This document shows positions 55,009 to 64,000 of a stretch of 64,000 nucleotides of DNA, one piece after another; the stretch's first letter is position 1, and every line of letters begins with the position of its first letter. Under the pieces are notes generated by a model. It searched no databases. It saw nothing but the letters and a program-made list of their open reading frames with translations, and had not been told where the DNA came from. Position numbers and translations under genes: made by a program. This DNA comes from Streptomyces sp. SW4 (lineage in GTDB: Bacteria; Actinomycetota; Actinomycetes; Streptomycetales; Streptomycetaceae): positions 2,477,001 through 2,541,000 of the forward strand of contig QKWM01000004.1 of assembly GCA_003248315.1 (NCBI GenBank), in the 5' to 3' direction.

Positions 55009-55936
55009 TCAGGCCGCCGAAGCCTCCGGCGTCACCGTGACCCGGTCCAGCAGCCCCTCGTAGGCCTCCCGGTCGAAATCGCCCGCCGTCGGCGCCAGCA
55101 CCGTCGCCGCCGACAGGGCGACCGCCCGGGCGAGCCGGTCCGGCCAGGGGAGCCGTTCCACCAGGCCGGAGAGCAGGCCCGCGACGGCCGAGTCGCCGGC
55201 GCCGGTCGGATTGCCGCGGACCCGGTCGGGCGGAGTGGCCCGCCAGCGGCCCTCCGGGGTCAGCGCGAGCAGGCCCTCGGCGCCCAGGGAGGCGACCACC
55301 GAGCGGGCGCCGCGGCGCCGGGCGTCCTGCGTGGCCCGCAGCGGCTCGTGGGCGCCGGTCAGCTCGGCCAGTTCCTCGGCGTTCGGCTTGATCAGGTCCG
55401 GCCGGGCGGCCACCGCGCGGCGCAGCGGCTCCCCGCTGGTGTCCAGCAGGACGGGAACGCCGGCCGCCCGGGCGGTGCGGACCAGCCCGCGTAGGCGCCC
55501 ACCGGGACGCCGGGCGGCAGGCTGCCGCACAGGGCGACCGCCTCGGCGCCGGCGAGCAGATCCTCGTAGGCCTCCTGGAAGGCGCTCCACTCGGCGGGGT
55601 GATGTCCGGGCCCGGCTCGTTGAGCTGGGTGGTGTCGCCGGTCAGCTCGTCGACCACGGCGATCGTGCGCCGGGTCGTGCCCGACACCGGCACCAGCGCG
55701 TCCGCCACCCCCCGTTCGCCCCGCAGCAGCTCCTGCACGGACCGTCCCGTCGCGCCGCCCGTGAAACCGGTGACCGTCACCCCGTGGCCGAGGGCCGCCA
55801 GCACCCGGGCCACGTTCAGCCCCTTGCCGCCGGGCCGCTCGACGACCTCGGAGACCCGGTGGGACGCGTGCGGGCGCAGTCCTCGGACGCGGTAGGTGAT
55901 GTCGAGAGCGGTGTTCAGCGTGACCGTGAGGATCAC
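55009..55936 (-). CDS. 1-phosphofructokinase-like hexose kinase (PfkB family)
   Basis: Frames joined near 55600 and 55490 give about 308 residues: LTVTLNTALDITYRVRGLRP, VVERPGGKGLNVARVLAALG, the KPNAEELAELTG segment and the C-terminal PfkB signature VRGNPTGAGDSAVAGLLSGL with the catalytic Asp. FruK/LacC-type enzymes phosphorylate fructose-1-P or tagatose-6-P. Next to nagA and nagK a role in aminosugar or hexose-phosphate metabolism is likely. The GTG start at 55936 is used. Confidence 0.87.
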
Positions 55937-56078
55937 CCGGGCCGACCTCCCCCGATTGCTGCGAGTGCCTGGTGCCGGGGCACGTCCGCGGTACGGCCCC
56001 GAGGACACGATCATGCCAAACGGACGGCGGCCGGCCCAGTCCTGTGTCGGCCACCGTCCGCCCGGCCGGGCGGCGGGA

Positions 56079-57220
56079 TCAGCCCCGCCGGGGTCGACCA
56101 CCCAGGCGCCCCGGCGCATCACGCCCACCACGTCGAAACCGGCGTCCAGGACCACCAGGTCGGCGTCCTTGCCGGGCTCCAGGGAGCCGATCCGGTCGGC
56201 GAGCCCGAGCAGCCGGGCCGGGTTCGCGGACAGCGCCGCGACCGCGTCCTCGACCGGGATGCCGTCCACCGTCACCGCCCGCTTCAGCGCGCGGTCCAGG
56301 GTGAGGGTCGAGCCGGCGATGGAACCGCCCTCGACCAGCCGGGCCACACCGTCGGCGACCTCGACCTCCATCGGGCCGAGCATGTAGCGGCCGTCGCCGA
56401 AGCCGGCCGCGTCCATCGCGTCGGTGATGAAGGCGACCCGCGAGGCGCCCGCGTGCTGGAAGGCCAGCCGGAGCGCGGCCGGGTGCAGATGGACGCCGTC
56501 GTTGATCAGCTCGACGGTGACCCGCTCGTCCTCCAGCAGCGCGGCGATCGGGCCGGGGCGCGGTGGCCGAGCGGCGGCATCGCGTTGAACAGGTGCGTGG
56601 CGACCGTGGCGCCGGCGTCGATGGCCCGGAGCGTCTGCTCGTAGGTGGCGTCGGTGTGCCCGACCGCCGCGATCACGCCGTGCTCGGTGAGCAGCCGCAC
56701 GGAGTCCAGGCCGCCGGGCAGCTCGGTGGCCAGCGTCATCATCGCCGCGTGGCCGTGCGCGGCGTCGATCAGCTTGCGGACCTCGGCCGGGTCCGGGTCG
56801 CGCAGCAGCGCCTCGTCGTGGGCGCCCTTGCGGCAGGGCGAGATGAACGGCCCTCGAAGTGGATGCCGGCGATGTCGCCCTGCTGGGCCAGTTCGGCGAG
56901 CATCCCGGTCTGCCGGGCGAGGAAGTCCAGGTCGCCGGTGACGGTGGAGGCGACCACCGTCGTGGTGCCGTGCCGGCGGTGGGTCTCGACGCCCTTGAGG
57001 ACCTCCTCGGCGGTGCCGCCGGTGAAGGAGGCGCCGCCGCCGCCGTGGTTGTGGAGGTCGACGAACCCGGGACCACCCAGTGGCCGGTCAGGTCGACGGT
57101 CTCCGCGTCCGGCGGTGCCGTGTCCGCGATCCGGGTGCCGTCGACGACGACACGGCCGTCGTCCACGGTCCCGGTGGGCAGCACCACCCGGGCGCCGGCG
57201 AGAACCTTGCTGGGGGCCAT
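56079..57220 (-). CDS. nagA: N-acetylglucosamine-6-phosphate deacetylase
   Basis: NagA removes acetate from GlcNAc-6-P, the entry to the aminosugar pathway. Metal-site motifs are DLHNHGGGGASFTGG, GIHFEGPFISP, the His of AAVGHTDATYEQTLRA, HLFNAMPPLGHRAPG and ITDAMDAAG. Frameshifts near 57068, 56850, 56565 and 56085 are each one missing base. The start at 57220 follows GGAGG. It forms an operon with nagK, as in S. coelicolor nagKA (SCO4285-SCO4284). Confidence 0.92.
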
Positions 57221-57255
57221 CAGGCGGTTACCTCCGGGGAGTCGCGGTCGCGGTG

Positions 57256-58191
57256 TCATGCGCGGGGCGGGGCCCGCGTGGAGCAGGTCCCAGGCCAGCA
57301 GCCCGGCACCGAGGCAGCCCGCGGTGTCGCCCAGGGCGGCGGGGACGATGTCCGGCAGCTTCTGGAAGGTGACCCGCCGCCGCACGGCGTCGCGCAGCGG
57401 CGAGAACAAGGTTTCCCCCGCCTCGGCGAGGCCGCCACCGATGATCAGGGTGCGCGGGTCCAGCAGGGTGAGCGCGGTGACCAGCCCGTCGGCGAGGGCG
57501 TCCACCGCGTCCTGCCACACCCGGACGGCCCGGGGGTCGCCGGACTCGACGGCCTTGGCGCAGTCGGCGGCGTCCGCGTCCGGGTCCCCGCAGGCCGCGG
57601 CCCAGGCCTGGCTGACCGCGGCCGCCGAGGCGAACCGTTCCAGGCAGCCGCGCTGCCCGCACGGGCAGGGAGCGCCGCCGGGCCGGACGACGACGTGGCC
57701 GATCTCGCCCGCGAAGCCGTGGGCGCCGGCCTCCACCCGGCCGTCGATGCCGATGGCGCCCGCGATGCCGGTGCCCAGCGGTACGAACAGGAACCGGTCG
57801 GCGCCCGCCCGGCTCCGATCCGGCCCTCGGCGAGTCCGCCGGCGCGCACGTCGTGGCCGAGGGCGACCGGTACGCCGCCGAGCCGCGAGCCCAGCAGGGC
57901 GCGCAGCGGTACGTCGCGCCAGCCGAGGTTGGCCGCGTAGACGGCGGTGCCCCGTTCCTCGTCGACGATGCCGGGGACGGCGACCCCGGCGGCGACGGCG
58001 CTCCCGCCGAACCGGTCGGCTCCGTACGCGCGCAGCTCGGCGGCGAAGTCGAGGATGCCCGCGACGACCGCCTCGGGCCCGCGGTCCCGGCCGGTGGCGC
58101 GGCGGGCCCGGTGCAGCAGCTCGCCGTCCGCCCCGACCAGGGCGGCCTTCATCCCGGTGCCGCCCACGTCGAGGGCGATGACATGTCTCAC
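57256..58191 (-). CDS. nagK: N-acetylglucosamine kinase (ROK family)
   Basis: The ROK kinase pattern is clear: ALDVGGTGMKAALVGADGEL (ATP site), VPGIVDEERGTAVYAANLGW, after a frameshift near 57815 FVPLGTGIAGAIGIDGRVEA with the ROK zinc motif PCPCGQRGCLERFASAAAVS, and IIGGGLAEAGETLF. It phosphorylates GlcNAc at C6, and nagA then deacetylates the product. The frame runs on into nagA; the proper stop is probably 57256 after another lost base. The GTG start is at 58191. A dre-like pair lies upstream. Confidence 0.92.
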
Positions 58192-58218
58192 GGGGACAGT
58201 GTGGCCCGTACACCCGCA

Positions 58219-58252
58219 AGAGGTCTAGTCCACTCGCGTGGTGTAGACCTTA
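58219..58252. promoter_or_regulatory. Pair of dre-like DasR operators between nagK and sugar-binding lipoprotein
   Basis: AGAGGTCTAGTCCACT (58219-58234) and CGTGGTGTAGACCTTA (58237-58252) each keep most of the dre core TGGTCTAGACCA. They lie 28-61 bp before nagK and about 80 bp before the divergent lipoprotein start, so DasR could control both directions. Confidence 0.8.
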
Positions 58253-58331
58253 ATCCGGTAAACGAACAGAGCGGCGATCCGCGATCGGTGACCGCCGATC
58301 GTCGGGGCCGTCCGGGTTGGGGCAGGGATCA

Positions 58332-59595
58332 GTGCAGCGGCGTAGGGCAGGAACGATCGCGGTGGTGTCCGCACTGGGCATGACGGCGGTCCTGGGGGCT
58401 GCGGGATCACCGGTGGCAGCGACGAGGTGACGCTGCGGCTGGTCGCCGCCGACTACGGCGACAGCGAGGCCAACAGCTCGCGGAAGTACTGGGCCGACCT
58501 GGTCGCCGCGTACGAGGCCGGGCACCCCGACGTGGACGTCGAGGTCACCGTGCACTCCTGGAACGACGTCGACCGCGAGGTCCGCGAGATGGTCGAGGCC
58601 GGCAAGGCGCCCGACATGGCCCAGATCGGGGCGTACGCCGACTACGCGGCCGACGGCCTGCTCTACCGGGCCGACGACCTGCTCTCCATCCCGACCCAGG
58701 CCGACTTCGTCTCCCAGCTCGCCGGCGCGGGCCAGGTCAACGGCGTGCAGTTCGGGATGCCCTTCGCGGCCTCCACGCGCGTGCTCTTCTACAACAAGAT
58801 CCTCTTCGACGAGGCCGGCATCACCCGCCCAAGAGCTGGGACGACCTCGCCGAGGCGGCCCGGGCGCTCGAGGCGGAGGGCGTGCGGTACCCGTACGCCC
58901 TGCCGCTCGGCCCGGAGGAGGCGCCGGCGGAGACCATGCAGTGGCTGCTCAGCGGCGGGGGCGGCTACACCGAGACCGTCGGCACGTACAGCGTCGACTC
59001 CGCCCGCAACGTCGGCACCTTCACCTGGCTCAAGGACGAGCTGGTCGGCAAGGGCCTGACCGGTCCGGTGCCGCCGGGGAAGCTGAACCGCGCCGACGCG
59101 TTCGCCGCGTTCGCCGCCGGGGACGTCGGGATGCTCAACGGCCACCCGACGCTGATGAAGATGGCCGAGGACAAGGGCGTGAAGTTCGGCATGGTGCCCA
59201 CCCCCGGCATCGACGGGCCGAGCCGGCGCACGCTGGGCGTCACCGACTGGATGACGGCGTTCAAGCAGAACGGCCACCAGGAGGAGATCGGCGACTTCCT
59301 CGACTTCGTCTACAGCGAGGAGAACGTCCTCGACTTCTCCCGCCGGTACGACCTGCTGCCGGTCACCTCCTCCGCCTCCGAGACCATGAGCACGGCCGCC
59401 CAGGACAAGCACCTCAGGCCGTTCCTGGACGAGCTGGCCCTCTCCGAGCTGTACCCCGTGGGCAAGACGTCGTGGGCGTCGGTCAGCGCCGACATCAAGA
59501 AGCGGATCGGCCAGGCCGTGGCGCCCGGCGGCGACCCGAAGTCCGTGCTGGGGCTGATCCAGACGACGGCGGTCCGCAACGAGAGCGCGGAGTAG
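58332..59595 (+). CDS. Sugar ABC transporter substrate-binding lipoprotein
   Basis: A GTG at 58332 starts an Arg-rich signal peptide whose lipobox LGGC becomes visible once a missing G near 58396 is restored. The solute-binding fold follows: LRLVAADYGDSEANSSRKYW, MVEAGKAPDMAQIGAYADYA, PFAASTRVLFYNKILFDEAG, a frameshift near 58829, DVGMLNGHPTLMKMAEDKG and LLPVTSSASETM. No permease genes are adjacent, and MsiK could supply ATPase activity in trans. The shared dre pair with nagK suggests an aminosugar or related ligand. Confidence 0.88.
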
Positions 59596-59680
59596 ACGGG
59601 AGCGACGAGCGGCTGCGGGCGCGGGGCGAAGGCGGGAGCGCCGGGCTGCGTTGTCGGTGCCGGGCGTTACGGTTCCCGAC

Positions 59681-59916
59681 ATGAGCGAACGGCAGGAGCT
59701 GGGGCAGCGGGAGCGGGACGTCCTCGCGCTGGAGCGGCGCGGCTTCCCCGGCCCCGGCGCGAAGGAACGGGCGATACGCGAGGAACTGGGCCTCGCCCCG
59801 TCCGCTACTACCAGCTGCTCAACGCCCTGCTGGACGACCCGCGGGCCCTGGCCGCCGATCCGGTGACGGTGAACCGGCTCAGACGCGTCCGCGAGTCCCG
59901 CCGCGCCGAGCGGTGA
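59681..59916 (+). CDS. DUF3263-family small protein
   Basis: Joining frames near 59802 gives 78 residues: ELGQRERDVLALERRGFPGP, GAKERAIREELGLAPVRYYQ and LLNALLDDPRALAADPVTVN. This is the DUF3263 helix-turn-helix-like domain common in actinobacteria. DNA binding is plausible, but no target is known. The start is at 59681. Confidence 0.87.
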
Positions 59917-59975
59917 GACGGGCGCGGGCGGCGGGCGGAGGCGTGCCGGGGGCGTGTGCGGGATAGGTTCGCCTC

Positions 59976-60840
59976 ATGGGCAGCCACACGGAACCCTCAG
60001 CCTCCTTCACCGGCGATCTGCCGGAGCCGGCCACGAAGGCGGGGCGGGACGGTCTGGACGCCGTCCTCGCCCGCCCCGGCCGGGCGGTGATCGCGCTCGA
60101 CTTCGACGGCACGCTCGCACCGATCGTCGCCGACCCCGAACAGGCCCGCGCCCACCCGGACGCCGTCCCGGCGCTGGTCGCCCTCGCCCGAAGGTCGCCT
60201 CCGTCGCGGTGGTCACCGGCCGCCCGGCCGAGGTCGCCGTCCGCCACGGCGGCTTCGCGGGCGTGGCCGGGCTGGAGCACCTCGTCGTCCTCGGTCACTA
60301 CGGCGCCGAGCGGTGGGACGCCGCGACCGGTGCCGTCACCGCGCCCGAGCCGCATCCCGGGGTCGCGGCCGTCCGCGCCGAACTGCCGGGCTGCTGGAGC
60401 GGTCCGGGGCGGGGCAGGGCACCTGGATCGAGGAGAAGGGCCGCTCGGTCGCCGTGCACACCCGGCGGGCCGGCGATCCGCAGGCCGCGTTCGAGGCCCT
60501 GCGCGCGCCGCTCGCCGAGCTGGCCGGGCGGCACGGCCTGATCGTCGAGCCCGGGCGCATGGTCCTCGAGCTCCGCCCGCCCGGCATGGACAAGGGCGTC
60601 GCCCTGCTGGACCACGTCCGGCGGACCGGCGCCGGGTCGGTCGTCTACGCCGGCGACGACCTCGGCGACCTGCCGGCCTACGGGGCCGTCGAGAAGCTCC
60701 GCGCCGACGGTGTCCCCGGCGTGCTGGTGTGCAGCGGCAGCGACGAGGTGACGGAGCTGAGGGAGCGGGCGGACGTGGTGGTCGACGGTCCGCGGGGTGT
60801 GGTGGCCCTGCTCCGCGCACTGGCGTCCCGCCTGCCGTAG
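59976..60840 (+). CDS. otsB: Trehalose-6-phosphate phosphatase
   Basis: This HAD-superfamily phosphatase has motif I VIALDFDGTLAPIVADPEQA, motif II in VAVVTGRPAEVA, cap-region GHYGAERWDAATG and motif IV VVYAGDDLGDLPAYGAVEKL. Frameshifts near 60192 and 60400 interrupt it. It converts trehalose-6-P made by OtsA to trehalose, the main compatible solute and spore sugar. otsA is convergent, 220 bp away. The start at 59976 gives MGSHTEPSAS. Confidence 0.9.
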
Positions 60841-60901
60841 CCCCCACCGGGGCGCGGTCGCCTCCGCCGGCTGCGCGGCTGCGGGTCGTGGGCGGTCGGT
60901 C

Positions 60902-61057
60902 GCGCAGTTCCCGCGCCCCTTTCGGGGTGGTTGCGTCGGGTGCGGGTGGTGGGTGGTTTTGCGCAGTTCCCCGCGCCCTGTCGGGGGTGGGTTCGGCGGT
61001 TTTGTCGGGTGCGGGTGGTGGGTGGTTTTGCGCAGTTCCCGCGCCCCTGTCGGGTGG
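60902..61057. repeat. GCGCAGTTCCCCGCGCC repeat, 3 copies
   Basis: Copies at about 60902, 60961 and 61030 share a unit of GTGGTTTTGCGCAGTTCCC followed by GCGCCC and TGTCGGG, with G-rich linkers TGCGGGTGGTGGGTGG. This is a known multicopy intergenic sequence type in streptomycetes. It fills the spacer between the convergent otsB and otsA genes and could act as a terminator. Confidence 0.82.
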
Positions 61058-61060
61058 GCG

Positions 61061-62477
61061 TCAGGACCTGAGGGCTTCCAGTTGGTCCAGGAACCAGCGG
61101 GCCGGGGGAGCGCGGTGGCCGCCGCGGCCAGCCGCTTCGTGCGCTCCGCCCGTTCCGCCGCGGGCATCCCCAGCGCCTCGTGCAGCGCCTGCGCCGTCCG
61201 GACCACGTCGTACGGGTTGACGACGACCGCGTCCTCGCCCAGCTCCTCGTACGCCCCCGCCTCCCGCGACAGCACCAGCGCGCAGCCCTCGTCGGAGACG
61301 ACCGGCACCTCCTTCGCGACCAGGTTCATCCCGTCCCGGACCGGGTTCACCAGCGCCACGTCCGCGAGCCGGTACGCCGCCAGCGACCGCGCGAAGTCGT
61401 CCTCGACGTGCAGCACGACCGGCGTCCAGCCCGCCGTCCCGAACTCCGCGTTGATCTCCTCGGCCACCCGCCGCACCTCGGCCGTGTAGTCCCGGTACAC
61501 CGCGAGGTCCTGCCGCGACGGGTACGCGAACGCGACGTGCGCGACCCGCTCCCGCCACTCGGGGTGGTCCACGAGCAGCTGCCGGTAGGCCAGCAGGCCC
61601 GCACGATGTTCTTGGACAGCTCGGTCCGGTCCACCCGGACGATCGTCCGGCGGGCGTTGCCGTCCGGGTCCGTGCCGATCTCCTTCCGGAGCGCGGCCAT
61701 CCGCTCGTCCACGTCCGCCTCGTGCGACCGCTTCCGCAGGAAGTCCGCGTCCGCGCCCAGCCCGTGCACCCCGATCCGCGTGTCGCCGAGCCCCCCGACC
61801 AGCGCGTCGCAGCAGCCGGTGAACGCGTCCGCCCAGCGCCGGGTCAGGAACCCGAGCCGGTCCGCGCCCAGCATGCCGCGCAGCACCTGCTCGGCGATGT
61901 CGTCGGGCAGCATCCGGAAGTACTCCACCGGCGCCCACGGCGTGTGCGAGAAGTGGCCGATCCGCAGGTCGGGCCGCAGCTCGCGCAGCATGCCCGGCAC
62001 CAGCGTCAGGTGGTAGTCCTGCACGATCGCGACCGCGCCCTCGGCGGCCTCCTCGGCCAGCGCCTCGGCGAAGGCGCGGTTGTACGCCTCGTAGGAGGCC
62101 CACTGCCGCCGGAACTCCGCGTCGAAGACCGGCTCCAGCGGCGTCTGGTACAGCATGTGGTGCACGAACCACAGCACCGAGTTGGCGATCCCGTTGTACG
62201 CGTCGGCGTGCACGTCGGCCGGGATGTCCAGCATCCGCACGCCGTCCTCGCCGACCCCGCGCCGCACGGCCTCCCGGTCGCCGTCGCCGAGCGCCGAGCA
62301 CACCCACAGCGCCCCCGCGTCCGGGCCGATCGCCGAGAGCCCGGAGACCAGGCCTCCGCCCCCGCGCCTGGCCCGCAGCGAGCCGTCCTGTCGCACCTCG
62401 TACGAGACCGGCCCACGGTTGGAGGCCACCAGTACCCGAGCAGCACCGAACGCAGACGTAGCAGTCCTAGAAGCCAT
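61061..62477 (-). CDS. otsA: Trehalose-6-phosphate synthase
   Basis: This GT20 enzyme joins glucose from UDP-glucose (or GDP-glucose) to glucose-6-P. Motifs are VASNRGPVSYE with RRGGGGLVSGLSAI, IVQDYHLTLVPGMLRELRPD, HFSHTPWAPVEYFRMLPDDI, VDRTELSKNIVRG and LVNPVRDGMNLVAKE. Frameshifts near 61603 and 61110 interrupt it. I chose the start at 62477 (MASRTATSAF). otsB is convergent nearby. Confidence 0.93.
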
Positions 62478-62528
62478 AAGCCTCACCGTAGCCCGGGGGC
62501 GAAACGCTCAAACGTGGGTGCCGGGTGT

Positions 62529-63473
62529 TCACGCCACCTTCCGCGCCGCGTACTCCGGGATCTCCGCCATCGGCGGGCGCTCCTCGGTGTCCACCGAGTA
62601 CGTGCGCGGCTCGAAGCCGTCCTCGGCCCGTTCGAACTGGGTCAGGGACGGGCGGACCAGATGGCCGCGGGCCAGCCGGAGCTGGGCGGTGCGGTAGATC
62701 GCGGCGGCCATCCGGCCGAGGGCCTGCCCGTCCTGGTGGCGGTGCTTGCGGACACCGACGTCCACCTGGGCGAGGGCGTCCAGCCCCACCAGGTGCAGGG
62801 CGTCGACCAGCATGCCCAGCTCCACGCCGTAGCCGACGGGGAAGGGGAGCTGTTCGAGGAGGGAGCGGCGGGCCGCGTACTCCCCGCCGAGCGGCTGGAC
62901 GAACCCGGCCAGCTGCGGCCAGTGCATGTTCAGCAGCGGGCGGGCCATCAGCTCGGTGACCCGGCCGCCCTCGCCGGGCGAGCCGCCGAGCGGGCGGTCG
63001 TACATGGCCTTGACCAGGTCCACGTCCGGGTCGGTGAGCAGCGGGCCGACGATCCCGGAGACGAAGTCGGAGGAGAACTCGCGCAGGTCGGCGTCGACGA
63101 AGCAGACGATGTCACCGCTCGTGACCAGCAGCGACCGCCACAGCACCTCGCCCTTGCCGGGGACGGCCGGCAGCCGGGGCAGGATCGCGTCCCGGTGCAC
63201 GACCCGGGCCCCCGCCGCGGCGGCCACCTCGGACGTGCGGTCGGTCGAGCCGGAGTCGACGACCACGATCTCGTCGACCAGCGGCACCTGCTCCACCAGG
63301 TCGTGCCGGACGACCGCGACGATGTCGCCGACGGTCTCCTCCTCGTTCAGGGCCGGGAGCACCACGCTGACCGACTGGCCGCCGGCCCGTTTCGCCGCCA
63401 TGATCTGGTGCAGCGGCCGGTCGGCCAGCGACCAGGAGCGGGCGATGAGCCAGCGCTCGACTTCCTCCAGCAC
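62529..63473 (-). CDS. gpgS: Glucosyl-3-phosphoglycerate synthase-like glycosyltransferase (GT81)
   Basis: This intact 314-residue GT-A enzyme has SVSVVLPALNEEETVGDIVA, VDEIVVVDSGSTDRTSEVAA, the metal-binding CFVDADLREFSSDFVSG and RPLLNMHWPQLAGFVQPLGG EYAARR of GpgS. In mycobacteria and rare actinomycetes GpgS starts glucosylglycerate and methylglucose polysaccharide synthesis. A streptomycete role in compatible-solute formation next to otsA is likely. Start 63473 gives MLEEVERWL. Confidence 0.85.
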   Translation of the reverse strand: MLEEVERWLIARSWSLADRPLHQIMAAKRAGGQSVSVVLPALNEEETVGDIVAVVRHDLVEQVPLVDEIVVVDSGSTDRTSEVAAAAGARVVHRDAILPRLPAVPGKGEVLWRSLLVTSGDIVCFVDADLREFSSDFVSGIVGPLLTDPDVDLVKAMYDRPLGGSPGEGGRVTELMARPLLNMHWPQLAGFVQPLGGEYAARRSLLEQLPFPVGYGVELGMLVDALHLVGLDALAQVDVGVRKHRHQDGQALGRMAAAIYRTAQLRLARGHLVRPSLTQFERAEDGFEPRTYSVDTEERPPMAEIPEYAARKVA

Positions 63474-63616
63474 GGTCCGCGGCTCCTCCCTGTGACCTGT
63501 GATCCATCTCGCGCTTCGGACGACTATCTCAACGCCCGATGCCTTCGGTTACAGTCTTGAACAACGCGGACGACCCTCGCATGCCGGGGTCGGACGCACC
63601 CCACAACTTCATACAG

Positions 63617-63760
63617 CTCATCCAGAGGGGCAGAGGGAAACGGCCCGATGAAGCCCCGGCAACCCTCCAGTCGGTTCTTGTCACACGGACGTGGCGAGGC
63701 TCCCGGCTAGGGAAGGTGCCAAATCCGTCTCACGGCGAAGTGCGTCGTGAGGAAGATGAG
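63617..63760 (+). ncRNA. SAM riboswitch (SAM-I/S-box type) upstream of thrC
   Basis: The closing stem P1 is CTCATC (63617-63622) with GATGAG (63755-63760). Between them are the S-box conserved blocks CAGAGGGGCAGAGGGAAAC, GGCCCGATGAAGCCCCGGCA and AACC, and TAGGGAAGGTGCCAAATCC, in that order. The P1 3' strand directly adjoins a GAGGAG/AAAGGG ribosome-binding region for ATG 63781. SAM binding would therefore be expected to lower thrC translation or transcription. Confidence 0.92.
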
Positions 63761-63780
63761 GAGAAAGGGCCTCGCCTCAC

Positions 63781-64000
63781 ATGGCTGTGCAGACCGTCGC
63801 AAGCAGCACCGACTCCGCCTCCACCCCCGCCGTCGACCTCGGTCCGGCCACCGCGCTGTCCTGCCGCGAATGCGGCCACCGCGTCCCCCTCGGCCCGGTC
63901 TTCGCGTGCGAGGAGTGTTTCGGCCCGCTGGAGATCGCCTACGACTTCTCCGGGTACGACACCGAGGAGCTGCGCAGGCGCATCGAAGCGGGCCCCGCGA
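63781..64000 (+). CDS. thrC: Threonine synthase, 3' end outside window
   Basis: Seventy-three residues are visible: a variable Ser/Thr leader, then the N-terminal four-cysteine motif LSCRECGHRVPLGPVFACEE C FGPLEIAYDF of actinobacterial threonine synthases (PLP enzyme, O-phosphohomoserine to threonine). The ATG at 63781 follows the SAM riboswitch, linking threonine formation to methionine/SAM status at the shared O-phosphohomoserine branch. Confidence 0.93.
   Translation, partial: MAVQTVASSTDSASTPAVDLGPATALSCRECGHRVPLGPVFACEECFGPLEIAYDFSGYDTEELRRRIEAGPA

Noticed and set aside
54992..58219. A 1075-residue frame apparently fusing nagK, nagA and the hexose kinase
   Set aside because: Conserved ends, ribosome-binding sites and internal frame changes show three separate genes. 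The run-on follows from missing bases at the gene ends.

Overview
The window comes from a Streptomyces chromosome. GC content is very high, third positions are almost all G or C, GTG starts are common, and the marker genes are typical of the genus: mycothiol glycosyltransferase mshA, the PhoR/PhoP pair with PHO boxes, msiK, nagK-nagA with DasR-like sites, the c-di-GMP cyclase cdgB with BldD-like sites, and HbpS-SenS-SenR. From memory, gene order matches the core arm of S. coelicolor from about SCO4195 to SCO4293, so this is mostly vertically inherited core sequence with small strain-specific insertions. No prophage, CRISPR array, integrative element or biosynthetic cluster is visible.

Layout. 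1-9.3 kb: accessory and stress genes (a partial phosphotransferase, an imine-reductase-like enzyme with its HxlR regulator, an SGNH hydrolase, a TetR/FBP zinc-finger pair, a GNAT, a mycothiol-type enzyme, a truncated DUF6228 gene, an XRE regulator and an HbhA-like coiled-coil protein). 9.4-19.3 kb: receiver-SpoIIE phosphatase, NlpC/P60 hydrolase, methyltransferase, mshA, YbjN protein, AraC/DUF2000 pair, MFS exporter and phosphoglycerate mutase gpmA. 19.3-24 kb: poorly known genes, including a helical-repeat two-TM protein, a free-standing TOPRIM protein, a DUF2975/XRE pair, a nickel-binding-like protein and a 51-residue cysteine-rich peptide. 24-33 kb: phoU versus phoR-phoP, a lipoprotein, carD, ispD-ispF, cysS and rlmB. 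33-39 kb: DoxX protein, nucleotidyltransferase, msiK, a TnpB remnant and tRNA-Thr. 39-50 kb: redox genes (two FAD enzymes, a quinone reductase behind a SoxR box), SenR-SenS/HbpS and an M1 peptidase beside a perfect parS site. 50-64 kb: TerD, ArfB, flavin reductase, cdgB, a hexose kinase, nagA-nagK with a divergent sugar-binding lipoprotein, otsB, otsA, a glucosyl-3-phosphoglycerate synthase-like enzyme, and thrC behind a SAM riboswitch.

Regulatory sites tie the region to phosphate (PhoP), aminosugars (DasR-like sites at msiK and nagK), redox stress (SoxR box, HbpS), development (BldD-like site at cdgB) and methionine metabolism (SAM riboswitch at thrC).

A dominant technical feature is that about half of the genes are broken by one or more single-base frameshifts, nearly all explained by one missing G or C in a short run. 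Essential genes (ispD, ispF, cysS, gpmA) are affected as heavily as accessory ones, so I read these as sequencing or assembly errors and annotate the full gene spans. Where a frameshift is mentioned, the coordinates span both reading frames. SCO numbers are recalled, not searched.
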